DNA of 64,000 nt from Leptolyngbya sp. KIOST-1 (GTDB lineage: Bacteria > Cyanobacteriota > Cyanobacteriia > Phormidesmidales > Phormidesmidaceae), in the NCBI RefSeq assembly GCF_000763385.1, contig NZ_JQFA01000004.1:682001-746000 (forward strand), in the 5' to 3' direction. Below are positions 9,304 to 16,890 of the stretch, piece by piece. The notes under the pieces are model-generated. The model saw only the letters and a list, made by a program, of their open reading frames with translations. It did not search any database and was not told where the DNA came from. The position numbers were made by a program, and so were the translations under genes. Positions within the stretch are counted from its first letter, which is position 1. Each line of letters opens with the position of its first letter.

Positions 9304-9858
9304 ATGGTCTCTCAGCTCAAACCCGTTTCCCTCAGCTCAGCTCCTGCCTCCCTTGTGCGCCATCCCCTACTGCAAACGGTGGAGGGGACGGTCCAGGTCT
9401 TTACCGCCGTCCACCGCAATTTTTTTACCAACGTCATGGTGCAGGCCCTGCGCATTGCCGATCAGGGAAAAGCCGTGCTGATTGTGCAGTTTCTCAAGGG
9501 GGGCATTCACCAGGGGCCGAATCAGCCCATGCAGTTTGGCCAGAACCTGGACTGGATTCGGGCCGACATGCCCCGCTGCATCCACGACCCGGCGGTGAGC
9601 CCCAGCGAGGGGGAGGCGATTCGAGAACTGTGGGCTCATACCAAAGGGGCGATCGCGCGGGGGCGCTACGGTCTAGTGGTTTTAGATGAACTCAGTCTGG
9701 CCGTCAACTACGGCCTCATCCCCACCCAGGAGGTGGTGGAGTTTATTCAGCAGCGCCCGCCCCAGGTGGATGTGATTCTGACTGGGCCTGATATGCCCGA
9801 CGCGCTGCTCAACGTGGCCGACCAGGTGACCGAATTTCGTCGTAATATTTTGCCCTAA
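9304..9858 (+). CDS. CobO/BtuR-family protein lacking the Walker A loop
   Basis: The last three quarters of this 184-residue protein follow ATP:corrinoid adenosyltransferases of the BtuR/CobO/CobP family: VLIVQFLKGG after the first helix, LVVLDELSLAVNYGL as the Walker B region, VDVILTGPDMP, and an ADQVTEFR-type end. These enzymes transfer the adenosyl group to cob(I)alamin. However, the place where the family has a GNGKGKTT P-loop reads TAVHRNFFTNVM, with no glycine-rich loop or Lys-Thr. ATP binding in the usual way is therefore unlikely. The ATG at 9304 is preferred to the TTG two codons upstream. dcd follows 20 bases after the stop, so the two are probably co-transcribed. Confidence 0.7.
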   Translation: MVSQLKPVSLSSAPASLVRHPLLQTVEGTVQVFTAVHRNFFTNVMVQALRIADQGKAVLIVQFLKGGIHQGPNQPMQFGQNLDWIRADMPRCIHDPAVSPSEGEAIRELWAHTKGAIARGRYGLVVLDELSLAVNYGLIPTQEVVEFIQQRPPQVDVILTGPDMPDALLNVADQVTEFRRNILP

Positions 9859-9878
9859 CTCCTCAAGCACCCACTGCC

Positions 9879-10478
9879 ATGATTAAAAACGACGCCTGGA
9901 TTGCCAAAATGGCCGACGCGGGCATGATTGAGCCCTTTCAGCCCTCCCTGGTGCGCCAGCTAGAGCCCGGCGAAAAGGGGCTGGGGCAGCCGGTCATCAG
10001 CTACGGGCTATCATCCTACGGCTACGACATTCGCCTCTCTCCGGCCGAGTTTAGAATTTTTCGCCACATCCCTGGTACCGTGGTCGACCCCAAAAACTTC
10101 AGCCCCGCCAACCTGGAGCGCACGGAGATCAAGACCGACGATAGCGGCAGCTACTTCATTCTGCCGGCTCACTCCTACGGGCTGGGGGTTGCCCTGGAAA
10201 AAATTTCGGTGCCCAACAACATCAGCGTGATCTGTATTGGCAAGTCCACCTACGCCCGCTGTGGCATCATTGCCAACCTCACCCCCGCCGAGGCCGGCTG
10301 GCGAGGGCACCTCACCCTGGAGTTTTCCAACTCCTCCAGCGCCGACTGCCGCATCTACGCTGGCGAAGGCGTCGTGCAGCTGATCTTCTTTGAGGGCGAG
10401 CCCTGTCAGGTCAGCTACGAAGCCCGGCGTGGTAAGTACCAGGACCAGGCCGAACAGGTTACCCTGGCCCGAGTCTAG
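9879..10478 (+). CDS. dcd: dCTP deaminase
   Basis: Trimeric enzyme of 199 residues that converts dCTP to dUTP, feeding dTMP synthesis. The family blocks are intact: SSYGYDIRL near residue 45, ISVICIGKSTYARCGI (residues about 108-123, with the conserved SxxAR nucleotide-binding stretch), TPAEAGWRGHLTLEFSN with the catalytic glutamate, and AGEGVVQLIFFEGE. Length fits the bacterial Dcd family. It starts 20 bases after the CobO-like gene and converges on the DUF2165 gene. Confidence 0.92.
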   Translation: MIKNDAWIAKMADAGMIEPFQPSLVRQLEPGEKGLGQPVISYGLSSYGYDIRLSPAEFRIFRHIPGTVVDPKNFSPANLERTEIKTDDSGSYFILPAHSYGLGVALEKISVPNNISVICIGKSTYARCGIIANLTPAEAGWRGHLTLEFSNSSSADCRIYAGEGVVQLIFFEGEPCQVSYEARRGKYQDQAEQVTLARV

Positions 10479-10509
10479 GTGGGGGAAGGCTGGGTTTTCC
10501 CCAGGCAGG

Positions 10510-11007
10510 TCAAGCGGCCAGATCGCTGTCGTTTAGGCTGAGGTAAATCAGCACCAGGCCGACGCAGCCGATGAAGCGAAAGGCGGGCTGCTGCCCGTTC
10601 CAGTCCAGGGACTGCCACATGGTAAACCACTCGCCAGCCACCACCATAAAGCCCACAAACCAGAACAAAAAGGCTAGGGTCAGCCCATAGATCGCGGTGG
10701 CCTTGGCCCGGTTGAAGGCGTCCCCACTGCTCCCCAGATCCTGAGCTAGCCGCACCGCCCCCAGCAGGCACAGGAGCGCGATAGCAAATTCTGTGGAGAT
10801 GATAATGGCGTAGACCGCCCTTTGCAGCGGGGAGGAGGTGATCGCCCGCCAGGTCAGTTGGCTATCGGCAAACACCGTATCCATGCTCATCACGTGCTGA
10901 ATGTACTGGAAGTTGGCGTTGTAGTCCGTCAGGTTGTTGAGCACAATCACCAGCGCCAGCAGGCCAATGGAGCCCACCAGCAGGGTTTTCGAGATCCGTA
11001 CCGCCAT
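10510..11007 (-). CDS. DUF2165-family integral membrane protein
   Basis: A 165-residue protein with about four membrane segments: residues 8-25 (LLVGSIGLLALVIVLNNL), 62-85, 103-124 (IYGLTLAFLFWFVGFMVVAG) and 142-158. The pattern NNLTDYNANFQYIQHVMSMDT followed by EWFTMWQS-type aromatic residues is that of DUF2165, small inner-membrane proteins of unknown function. It is divergent from nanE with about 60 bases between the start codons, and its stop faces that of dcd. Confidence 0.75.
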   Translation of the reverse strand: MAVRISKTLLVGSIGLLALVIVLNNLTDYNANFQYIQHVMSMDTVFADSQLTWRAITSSPLQRAVYAIIISTEFAIALLCLLGAVRLAQDLGSSGDAFNRAKATAIYGLTLAFLFWFVGFMVVAGEWFTMWQSLDWNGQQPAFRFIGCVGLVLIYLSLNDSDLAA

Positions 11008-11066
11008 AGAATGAGATCAGATTTGGGTCAACGCTCAGGTGAGCACTACTGTAGGAGCACTTTCCA

Positions 11067-11756
11067 TTGAAAACGATTCTGAAGGCGTTGCAGGGTGGAC
11101 TGGTGGTGTCCTGTCAGGCACCGGCAAATTCCCCCCTGCACGATGCCGAGGTGATCGCGGCGATCGCCGCTGCCACCCTCAATCGAGGAGCCGTTGGGGT
11201 GCGCATCGACAGCCCTGGGCATATTCTGGCGGTGCGATCGCGCTGTAGCAGCCCCATCATCGGCCTGTGGAAACAGGTCATGCCGCCCTCACCCGTCTAC
11301 ATCACTCCGCAGTTTCACCACGCCGAAGCCGTGGCCCAGGCCGGTGCCGACATCATTGCCGTCGATGCCACCCAGCGGCCCCGCCCCGGCGACGAAACCC
11401 TTTCCCTGCTTATCCACCGCATTCGCGAACAATTGGGAAAACCGGTCATGGCCGACGTTGATACCCTCGATAACGCTCGCCAGGCCGTAGCGGCCGGGGC
11501 AGACTGCGTCGGGACCACCCTGTTCGGCTACACCGAAGCCACCGAGAACCAAACCCCACCAGGGTTTGACCTACTCCGAGCCATGGTCGCCGAATGCCCG
11601 GTTCCCGTCATTTGCGAAGGGGGCATTGCCTCCCCCGCCCAGGCCCGGCAGGCGCTGGATCTAGGGGCCTACGCCGTGGTGGTGGGAACGGCCATTACCG
11701 GCATCGATAGCCTGGTCATGAGCTACCTGCAGGCCGTTAAAACGTCTGACACTTGA
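11067..11756 (+). CDS. nanE: N-acetylmannosamine-6-phosphate 2-epimerase
   Basis: TIM-barrel epimerase of 229 residues interconverting ManNAc-6-P and GlcNAc-6-P. The family blocks are seen in order: GGLVVSCQAPANSPL, GAVGVRIDSP, IIGLWKQVMP, ADIIAVDATQRPRP with the catalytic lysine/glutamate regions, VMADVDTLDNARQA, and VICEGGIASPAQARQAL ending in the phosphate-binding VVVGTAIT. The start is TTG at 11067, with GTAGGAG eight bases upstream. No other sialic acid gene is nearby, so a role in amino-sugar recycling is more likely than sialate catabolism. It converges on psbJ. Confidence 0.88.
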   Translation: MKTILKALQGGLVVSCQAPANSPLHDAEVIAAIAAATLNRGAVGVRIDSPGHILAVRSRCSSPIIGLWKQVMPPSPVYITPQFHHAEAVAQAGADIIAVDATQRPRPGDETLSLLIHRIREQLGKPVMADVDTLDNARQAVAAGADCVGTTLFGYTEATENQTPPGFDLLRAMVAECPVPVICEGGIASPAQARQALDLGAYAVVVGTAITGIDSLVMSYLQAVKTSDT

Positions 11757-11761
11757 CCCCT

Positions 11762-11802
11762 TAATAAAAATAGGGGTAACCCAGGTCAACCGGCTTACCC
11801 CC
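11762..11802 (-). terminator. Terminator of the psbEFLJ operon
   Basis: On the minus strand GGGGTAA/TTACCCC arms (11795-11801 and 11773-11779), extended by a CC/GG pair inside, are followed by TATTTTTATTAA. It is directly downstream of psbJ. The T-run is only on this strand, so it does not serve nanE. Confidence 0.65.
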
Positions 11803-11831
11803 ACTGTTCAAACCTGAGTGCTGCAACCGCA

Positions 11832-11951
11832 CTACATGGCCGAGCCTACGCCCGCATAGGCCCCGTAGAAAAATAGGCCAACCACCACCAGCACACCGGT
11901 ACCAGCAACGGTAGCGACAATCCACAGCGGAATCCGTCCACTCTGAAGCAT
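11832..11951 (-). CDS. psbJ: Photosystem II protein J
   Basis: A 39-residue one-helix thylakoid protein, starting [17 protein letters not shown] and ending [13 protein letters not shown]. It belongs to the low-molecular-mass PSII subunits next to cytochrome b559 and helps plastoquinone exchange and the acceptor side. It is last in the conserved order psbE-psbF-psbL-psbJ; the start follows the psbL stop by 82 bases, with GTAGGAGG ten bases ahead of the ATG as ribosome site. Confidence 0.93.
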   Translation of the reverse strand: MLQSGRIPLWIVATVAGTGVLVVVGLFFYGAYAGVGSAM

Positions 11952-12033
11952 GATCTCAACCTCCTACTAATCTGGTAAAGAACTCAACACAGCCTGAGCA
12001 CACGGCTAGCGCCGCTTCAGCAAAATGCCCAGC

Positions 12034-12153
12034 TTAGTTAAAGAAGTAGCTAGAAAACAGCAGACCCAGCACAAAAACGCAAAGCAGGCCCAGGTATAGG
12101 GACGTGCGATTGAGTTCTACGGGCTGCTTATTGGGATTTGGAGTACGGTCCAT
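12034..12153 (-). CDS. psbL: Photosystem II protein L
   Basis: A 39-residue PSII subunit ([20 protein letters not shown] ... LLFSSYFFN), with one membrane helix ending in the conserved aromatic SSYFFN tail. It sits at the PSII monomer interface and supports QA function. It follows psbF by 9 bases on the same strand, in the invariable psbEFLJ order. Confidence 0.93.
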   Translation of the reverse strand: MDRTPNPNKQPVELNRTSLYLGLLCVFVLGLLFSSYFFN

Positions 12154-12162
12154 GGGTTTCTC

Positions 12163-12297
12163 TTATCGTTGAATAAACTGCATTGCCGCGATCGCCCCTA
12201 GGAAAAACACGCTGGGCACTCCCAGGGTATGGACAGCCAGCCAGCGCACGGTGAAGATCGGGTAGGTAATCTGCTCGTTAGGAGAATTGCTTTGCAT
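12163..12297 (-). CDS. psbF: Cytochrome b559 beta subunit
   Basis: A 44-residue protein ([20 protein letters not shown] ... FIQR) with one membrane helix. The histidine in [11 protein letters not shown] is the heme ligand that pairs with the histidine of PsbE to form cytochrome b559, which protects PSII from photodamage. It starts 32 bases after psbE and ends 9 bases before psbL. Confidence 0.94.
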   Translation of the reverse strand: MQSNSPNEQITYPIFTVRWLAVHTLGVPSVFFLGAIAAMQFIQR

Positions 12298-12329
12298 AGG
12301 TTCAATCAAACGTTGGAATAACTAAAGCC

Positions 12330-12578
12330 TTATCGATTGGAGAACATGTCGATCTGATCCTTCGCCTCAAAGCGATCGGTCACAATCGGCAGCTGCATTT
12401 GGTTATCGGGATAATAATCGTTGGGTCGGGGCGTCCCAAAGGCATCGTAGGCCAGACCGGTACTGACAAACAGCCAGCCCGCAATGAACAACATGGGAAT
12501 AGTGATGCTGTGAATAATCCAGTAGCGAATACTGGTGACAATGTCGCCGAAGGGGCGCTCCCCTGTAGTACCTGCCAT
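12330..12578 (-). CDS. psbE: Cytochrome b559 alpha subunit
   Basis: An 82-residue protein starting [20 protein letters not shown]. The histidine in [11 protein letters not shown] is the heme ligand, followed by the membrane helix and a lumenal tail rich in Asp, Pro and Tyr ([15 protein letters not shown]). A clear ribosome site GAGGAG precedes the ATG. It is the first gene of psbEFLJ, 96 bases downstream of ycf48 on the same strand. Confidence 0.96.
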   Translation of the reverse strand: MAGTTGERPFGDIVTSIRYWIIHSITIPMLFIAGWLFVSTGLAYDAFGTPRPNDYYPDNQMQLPIVTDRFEAKDQIDMFSNR

Positions 12579-12674
12579 ATCAACGTCTCCTCTCTGAACA
12601 CGAAGAATCTAATTCAATCATAGAGAACCCCGGAAACCCTAACAAGCTATTTCAGCCAAGATCTCCGATTTTTC

Positions 12675-13679
12675 TTAGGCAGTTTCAGGCCTGTATCTGA
12701 GAATAGTGCCCTGCTGCCCTAGAATGAAGCCCTTCTCAGGACCGACAAACTTCACTTTATAGAAGTTAGACGGCACATCCTCCACAGCCTTGTCCTTGTA
12801 CCAGGTCTGACCACCGTCAAAGCTACAGAGCAGATTGCCCCCGCCCCCAGTCACCCAAACCTCATCGGCGGTGCGGAAAGCCATATCCAGCAGCCCCCAA
12901 CTGGTCCCAAACTCAGGGTTGAGCGCCTCAGTGAAGTCGTCAGAAGCCCGGGAGTTAGAAAACCGTACCTGGCCACCTCGAGCAATCACCCAGAGCTTCC
13001 CATCCTTGTCAAAGCCCATGTTTTGAAGGCGTCTGGAGTTCTGGCGATTGTGGGGGATCCACTGATCCTGGCCCAGAGCCCAGGTCGAGTAAAAGTTGCC
13101 TCGCGAAGACACCGCCACATAGCGGCCATCCTCAGAGCGCACCATATTTCGCACCACCCCCACAGCCCCCTGCACGAGAGCTTTCCAGGTTCGTCCACCA
13201 TCCTCAGTACGATAGATCGCGCCAATGTCAGTGGCGAGTTCAGCTGCATTAGAGCCAGTTGCCGTAATCAAAAAGGGCGAACCTGGCAATTCCTTGCTCA
13301 AAGGCACATTTTCCCAAGTCTTACCCCCATCACCGGTGTGCAAAAGCAAGGTCGGAATACCCGTCACCCAACCCTCATTGCCTGCAAAGTCAATGGAGGT
13401 AAAGGTATAGGGCTGATCCCCTAGCGCCAGCTCTCGCACTTGCCACGTATCGCCGCCATCCTGAGTCTCCAGAAGTGTATTGCGGCTGCCCACGATCCAA
13501 CCGTGACTGGGGTCCTGGGTAAAGGCCACGTCCGATAGGGTAGACTCAACCGGCACCTGGATGGTCTCCCAGGGATGCACCTCTGCGTCCGCCAAAAAAT
13601 AACCAGAACAACTGGTTGCCAGGGCCATGACCACCAGCATCACCAGTCCTCGCTTTAACCAGTCAAACGCAGCATGCAT
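12675..13679 (-). CDS. ycf48: Photosystem II assembly factor Ycf48 (HCF136)
   Basis: A lipoprotein of 334 residues. It has an N-terminal signal with a lipobox (LATSC, Cys near residue 24) and then a seven-bladed propeller built from repeats carrying GGxTW: TQDGGDTW, TGDGGKTW, TEDGGRTW and SFDGGQTW are visible. Ycf48 binds precursor D1 in the lumen and is needed for early PSII reaction-centre assembly and repair. Its place between rubA and psbE is the conserved cyanobacterial arrangement. Confidence 0.95.
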   Translation of the reverse strand: MHAAFDWLKRGLVMLVVMALATSCSGYFLADAEVHPWETIQVPVESTLSDVAFTQDPSHGWIVGSRNTLLETQDGGDTWQVRELALGDQPYTFTSIDFAGNEGWVTGIPTLLLHTGDGGKTWENVPLSKELPGSPFLITATGSNAAELATDIGAIYRTEDGGRTWKALVQGAVGVVRNMVRSEDGRYVAVSSRGNFYSTWALGQDQWIPHNRQNSRRLQNMGFDKDGKLWVIARGGQVRFSNSRASDDFTEALNPEFGTSWGLLDMAFRTADEVWVTGGGGNLLCSFDGGQTWYKDKAVEDVPSNFYKVKFVGPEKGFILGQQGTILRYRPETA

Positions 13680-13779
13680 AGGTTACTCAAATCCGTACTT
13701 GCAAAACAACACTACAAATCCTAAAAGACCAATGGGATGGTCAGATCGGGAATAGGCCAAGGGCAGCGCAGCAATCCCT

Positions 13780-13809
13780 ACCTCAAGCCTCGGTACCTCA
13801 AGCCTCGGT
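13780..13809. repeat. 15-bp perfect tandem repeat
   Basis: The unit ACCTCAAGCCTCGGT occurs twice back to back in the gap between rubA and ycf48. No function is evident. Confidence 0.6.
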
Positions 13810-13833
13810 GTGCCTGGCCTGAGCACTATACCC

Positions 13834-14262
13834 CTACTTCAGCCCATACAGACTGATGAAAAACAAGAAGCCAAGACCTAGGGCGCTAAAAATCAAAATA
13901 TTCTTTTGAGCAGGCGTTAAACGATTAACCCCTAAGCCGTAGTTCAAGTTTTCCTTAAATCCCGAAGGAGCCCCGGCAGGCCCAATATTGCTAAACCGCT
14001 TCTTCGGGGCACTACACACCGGACAACGCCAATTGACAGGCAAATCTTCAAAAGCAACCCCCACAGGAATCCTGGCCTGGCTATCTCCTTTGGTCGGTTC
14101 GTAGGAGTAGCCACAGGCCAGACACTCGTATCGATCCATCTCTTGAGGCGTTAGCTCTACTACCTCAGTAGATTCGCCCTCAGACGCTACATCTGAGCCT
14201 TGAGCAATCCTTGCATCCACTGGCTCCGGCGAGTTAGCTGTAGGCTCCGATTCAGCGCTCAT
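13834..14262 (-). CDS. rubA: Membrane-anchored rubredoxin
   Basis: A 142-residue protein with an acidic N-terminal extension of about 45 residues. It carries a rubredoxin fold with two iron-binding pairs, CLACG (in YECLACGYSYEP) and CPVC (in WRCPVCSAPKKRF), and ends in one membrane helix (NILIFSALGLGFLFFISLYG). RubA is needed for PSII reaction-centre assembly in oxygenic phototrophs and is encoded next to ycf48 and psbEFLJ. The ATG at 14262 is chosen over a TTG ten codons upstream. The N-terminal extension is longer than in the best-known RubA proteins. Confidence 0.92.
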   Translation of the reverse strand: MSAESEPTANSPEPVDARIAQGSDVASEGESTEVVELTPQEMDRYECLACGYSYEPTKGDSQARIPVGVAFEDLPVNWRCPVCSAPKKRFSNIGPAGAPSGFKENLNYGLGVNRLTPAQKNILIFSALGLGFLFFISLYGLK

Positions 14263-14557
14263 AGACTTAAAGCCCCTAAAATCATCAAACAAACATCAGG
14301 GCAATCAGCACTAACCCCGTAGATCCAAGCAGCCCTTACCCTAACGGGAATGGAAAGCTTGTTGTAAATAATTATGACACAGTCAGGTCATCACTCTCAT
14401 ATTCCACGTCTACGCGCCTGAAATGCTGCTGGCCTCCTTTGCTATGCCCAATCCCTCCCCTTGCACCAGTTTTTCCGTTAAAGTGACGTAAGATAACACC
14501 TGTAAACTTGACTGCTCGGGTTAATACCCGTGTACCAGCCTTTCCCGGAGTCAGCTT

Positions 14558-14920
14558 GTGTTCGTTTTATCCGGCTATGAGTACTTTCTAGTCTTCCTGT
14601 TGGTGTCCTGTCTGGTGCCAGTAGCTGCCTTGACAGCCTCTAAGCTGCTGCGTCCAGTTACTCGGGGTCCAGCTCGTAGAACCACTTACGAGTCGGGCAT
14701 GGAGCCCATCGGCGGAGCCTGGATTCAGTTCAACATTCGCTACTACATGTTCGCGCTGGTCTTTGTTATTTTTGACGTAGAGACCGTATTTTTGTACCCC
14801 TGGGCAGTAGCTTTTAATCAACTGGGCCTGTTAGCTTTTGTTGAGGCGCTGATCTTTATTGGCATCCTGGTGGTTGGTCTTGTGTACGCTTGGCGTAAAG
14901 GAGCCCTGGAATGGTCGTAA
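14558..14920 (+). CDS. ndhC: NDH-1 subunit NdhC (subunit 3)
   Basis: A 120-residue membrane subunit of the photosynthetic NDH-1 complex, with three hydrophobic segments and the signature [12 protein letters not shown] loop that joins the membrane arm to the peripheral arm near the quinone site. The start is GTG at 14558. The last ten bases overlap the start of ndhK, a sign of coupled translation. The complex takes electrons from ferredoxin to plastoquinone and works in cyclic flow and CO2 uptake. Confidence 0.94.
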   Translation: MFVLSGYEYFLVFLLVSCLVPVAALTASKLLRPVTRGPARRTTYESGMEPIGGAWIQFNIRYYMFALVFVIFDVETVFLYPWAVAFNQLGLLAFVEALIFIGILVVGLVYAWRKGALEWS

Positions 14921-15654
14921 ACCCCGCTACAGCTAGCGATAAATTTTCCCTGGCACCTGGAGAAAAACTGCTCCATCCCTCAGCCCCTCCTGCCGTTACC
15001 CATGGGCTGTCGGAAAATGTCATCTTGACAACCGTAGACGATCTTTATAACTGGTGTCGCCTGTCCAGCTTGTTTCCTTTGCTGTACGGTACCGCCTGCT
15101 GCTTTATCGAGTTCGCTGCACTAATTGGTTCTCGATTCGATTTTGACCGCTTTGGTCTGTTACCCAGGGCTAGTCCTAGGCAAGCCGATCTGATTATTAC
15201 GGCTGGCACGATCACGATGAAGATGGCTCCAGCCCTGGTACGCCTCTACGAACAGATGCCTGACCCCAAGTACGTCATCGCCATGGGTGCCTGCACCATT
15301 ACTGGCGGTATGTTTAGTAGCGACTCCCCCTCTGCTGTGCGGGGGGTTGATAAGCTAATTCCCGTAGATGTTTACATCCCTGGCTGTCCACCTCGGCCTG
15401 AAGCCATCATTGATGCCATCATCAAGTTGCGCAAAAAGGTTTCTACAGAATCCATGCAGGATAGGGCTTACACGCTGCAGACCCATCGCTTTTATGAGCG
15501 CAGCCATGCCCTTAAGACAGTACCCCCGATTCTAACTGGGCAGTACCTGCAAACTGGAGCCCACGTCTCCCCACCCAAAGAACTGATGGAGGCTATGGGA
15601 ATACCAGTTTCAGAAACGGTTGCCGAACTTGCACCTGAAGAGAAGGAAGTTTAG
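14911..15654 (+). CDS. ndhK: NDH-1 subunit NdhK
   Basis: A 247-residue peripheral-arm subunit binding the terminal [4Fe-4S] cluster N2. The adjacent cysteines in [10 protein letters not shown], the cysteine in MGACTITGG and that in [10 protein letters not shown] are the four ligands. The 35-residue N-terminal tail and the 45-residue tail after the fold are typical of cyanobacterial NdhK. It overlaps ndhC by ten bases and is followed two bases later by ndhJ. Confidence 0.95.
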   Translation: MVVNPATASDKFSLAPGEKLLHPSAPPAVTHGLSENVILTTVDDLYNWCRLSSLFPLLYGTACCFIEFAALIGSRFDFDRFGLLPRASPRQADLIITAGTITMKMAPALVRLYEQMPDPKYVIAMGACTITGGMFSSDSPSAVRGVDKLIPVDVYIPGCPPRPEAIIDAIIKLRKKVSTESMQDRAYTLQTHRFYERSHALKTVPPILTGQYLQTGAHVSPPKELMEAMGIPVSETVAELAPEEKEV

Positions 15655-15656
15655 CC

Positions 15657-16208
15657 ATGTCAGAAGCAGACTCTAAGCCTTCTCCCGATCAAGAGCCGAT
15701 GTCAGATGCAGAAACTGGTGCCTCCTTGGCAGAAGCCGGAGCTGTGTCAACTTGGCTGACAGAGAATGGGTTCGACCACCAATTGGAACCCCGCGATCAC
15801 CTGGGTGTCGAGATTATCTCCGTGGCGCCGCAGTTTCTGATTCCGATTTGTACAGCCCTGTATGCCTACGGATTCAATTATCTCCAGTGTCAGGGTGCCT
15901 ACGACGACGGACCAGGCAAAGATCTGGTGAGCTTTTACCATCTGATCAAGCTGGACGACAACGTCGATAGGCCAGAAGAGGTTAGGGTAAAAGTCTCTCT
16001 GCCCCGCGCCAACCCTCGCGTGCCCTCCGTTTACTGGATCTGGAAAGCGGCTGACTGGCAGGAGCGGGAAAGCTACGATATGTATGGCATCATCTACGAA
16101 GGGCACCCCAACCTTAAGCGTCTGCTGATGCCGGAGGACTGGGTGGGTTGGCCCCTCCGCAAAGACTACATTTCCCCCGACTTTTACGAACTCCAGGACG
16201 CCTATTGA
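15657..16208 (+). CDS. ndhJ: NDH-1 subunit NdhJ
   Basis: A 183-residue peripheral-arm subunit of the 30-kDa (NuoC) family. The family signature is seen as [20 protein letters not shown] followed by [14 protein letters not shown]. The first 30 residues are an acidic, variable extension. It is the last gene of ndhCKJ and is closed by a strong terminator. Confidence 0.94.
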   Translation: MSEADSKPSPDQEPMSDAETGASLAEAGAVSTWLTENGFDHQLEPRDHLGVEIISVAPQFLIPICTALYAYGFNYLQCQGAYDDGPGKDLVSFYHLIKLDDNVDRPEEVRVKVSLPRANPRVPSVYWIWKAADWQERESYDMYGIIYEGHPNLKRLLMPEDWVGWPLRKDYISPDFYELQDAY

Positions 16209-16232
16209 CACTGATCTGTCGTCCTACCTGGT

Positions 16233-16292
16233 GAAAAGCTAACCAAATGAGTTGACCATGTATAGTTGACTTGTCTGGTTAGCTTTTCTTTT
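16233..16292 (+). terminator. Terminator of ndhCKJ
   Basis: Perfect 13-bp arms GAAAAGCTAACCA (16233-16245) and TGGTTAGCTTTTC (16276-16288) with a 30-base loop, followed by TTTT. It begins 25 bases after the ndhJ stop. Confidence 0.75.
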
Positions 16293-16890
16293 AAGGGATT
16301 GGCTTTCCTGGGACGGGGTTTATCATGGAGTCGAGCATTATGCCGAGCCAGGCCTGGGATTTGCGAGTGCGATCGCAACATCCAGCAGACGCTTACTGCT
16401 GCTGAGCTATCTCCTACACAGCCAGTGCGGGAACGCTCCGCTGCATCCACCCAGCAAGAATCCTAAGTTTTGGGTTGCTGCTGCACCAAAAAGTTTCTTT
16501 CAGCTGCTGTGTATGGCTGCTGTCCTCACCTGGGTACCCTGGTGTTTTAAGGAGCGCTTCTTTCAAATATCACAGAAACGTCATTATTGTTAAGACAAGG
16601 CTAGGTGATTCCACGAGCTTCCCCTGCTCTCGCGTTCATAAGATATGCTGACCTAAAGGTTGTGCATCTACATTAAATTAGACAGACAGTACACAAGTCT
16701 TTGACTCATATTTGATCTCTACCTGCCATTCACCTATTTGCAACGGGGAAATCTGGTCAAGGCTTACCCACTGATGCTTTCGAGCAAGCTTCGGGGCACT
16801 GCCAGAGCAGACCTAGGCAAGTTGGACCTCCCAACCCCGCCGTCGTAAGCAGACAGACCGTTCTCAGGCGTATTTCATTTCTACCCGTCT
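16293..16890. other. Leader region of the exopolysaccharide cluster
   Basis: Nearly 600 bases with no believable gene. Base composition falls from GC-rich to AT-richer at about 16.5 kb, where the exopolysaccharide genes' composition begins. Promoter(s) of the cluster must lie here, but no pair of boxes stands out. Confidence 0.4.

Noticed and set aside
13780-13809. Possible start of a CRISPR-like array
   Set aside because: Only two adjacent 15-bp units with no spacers. No CRISPR array or cas gene is seen anywhere in the window.
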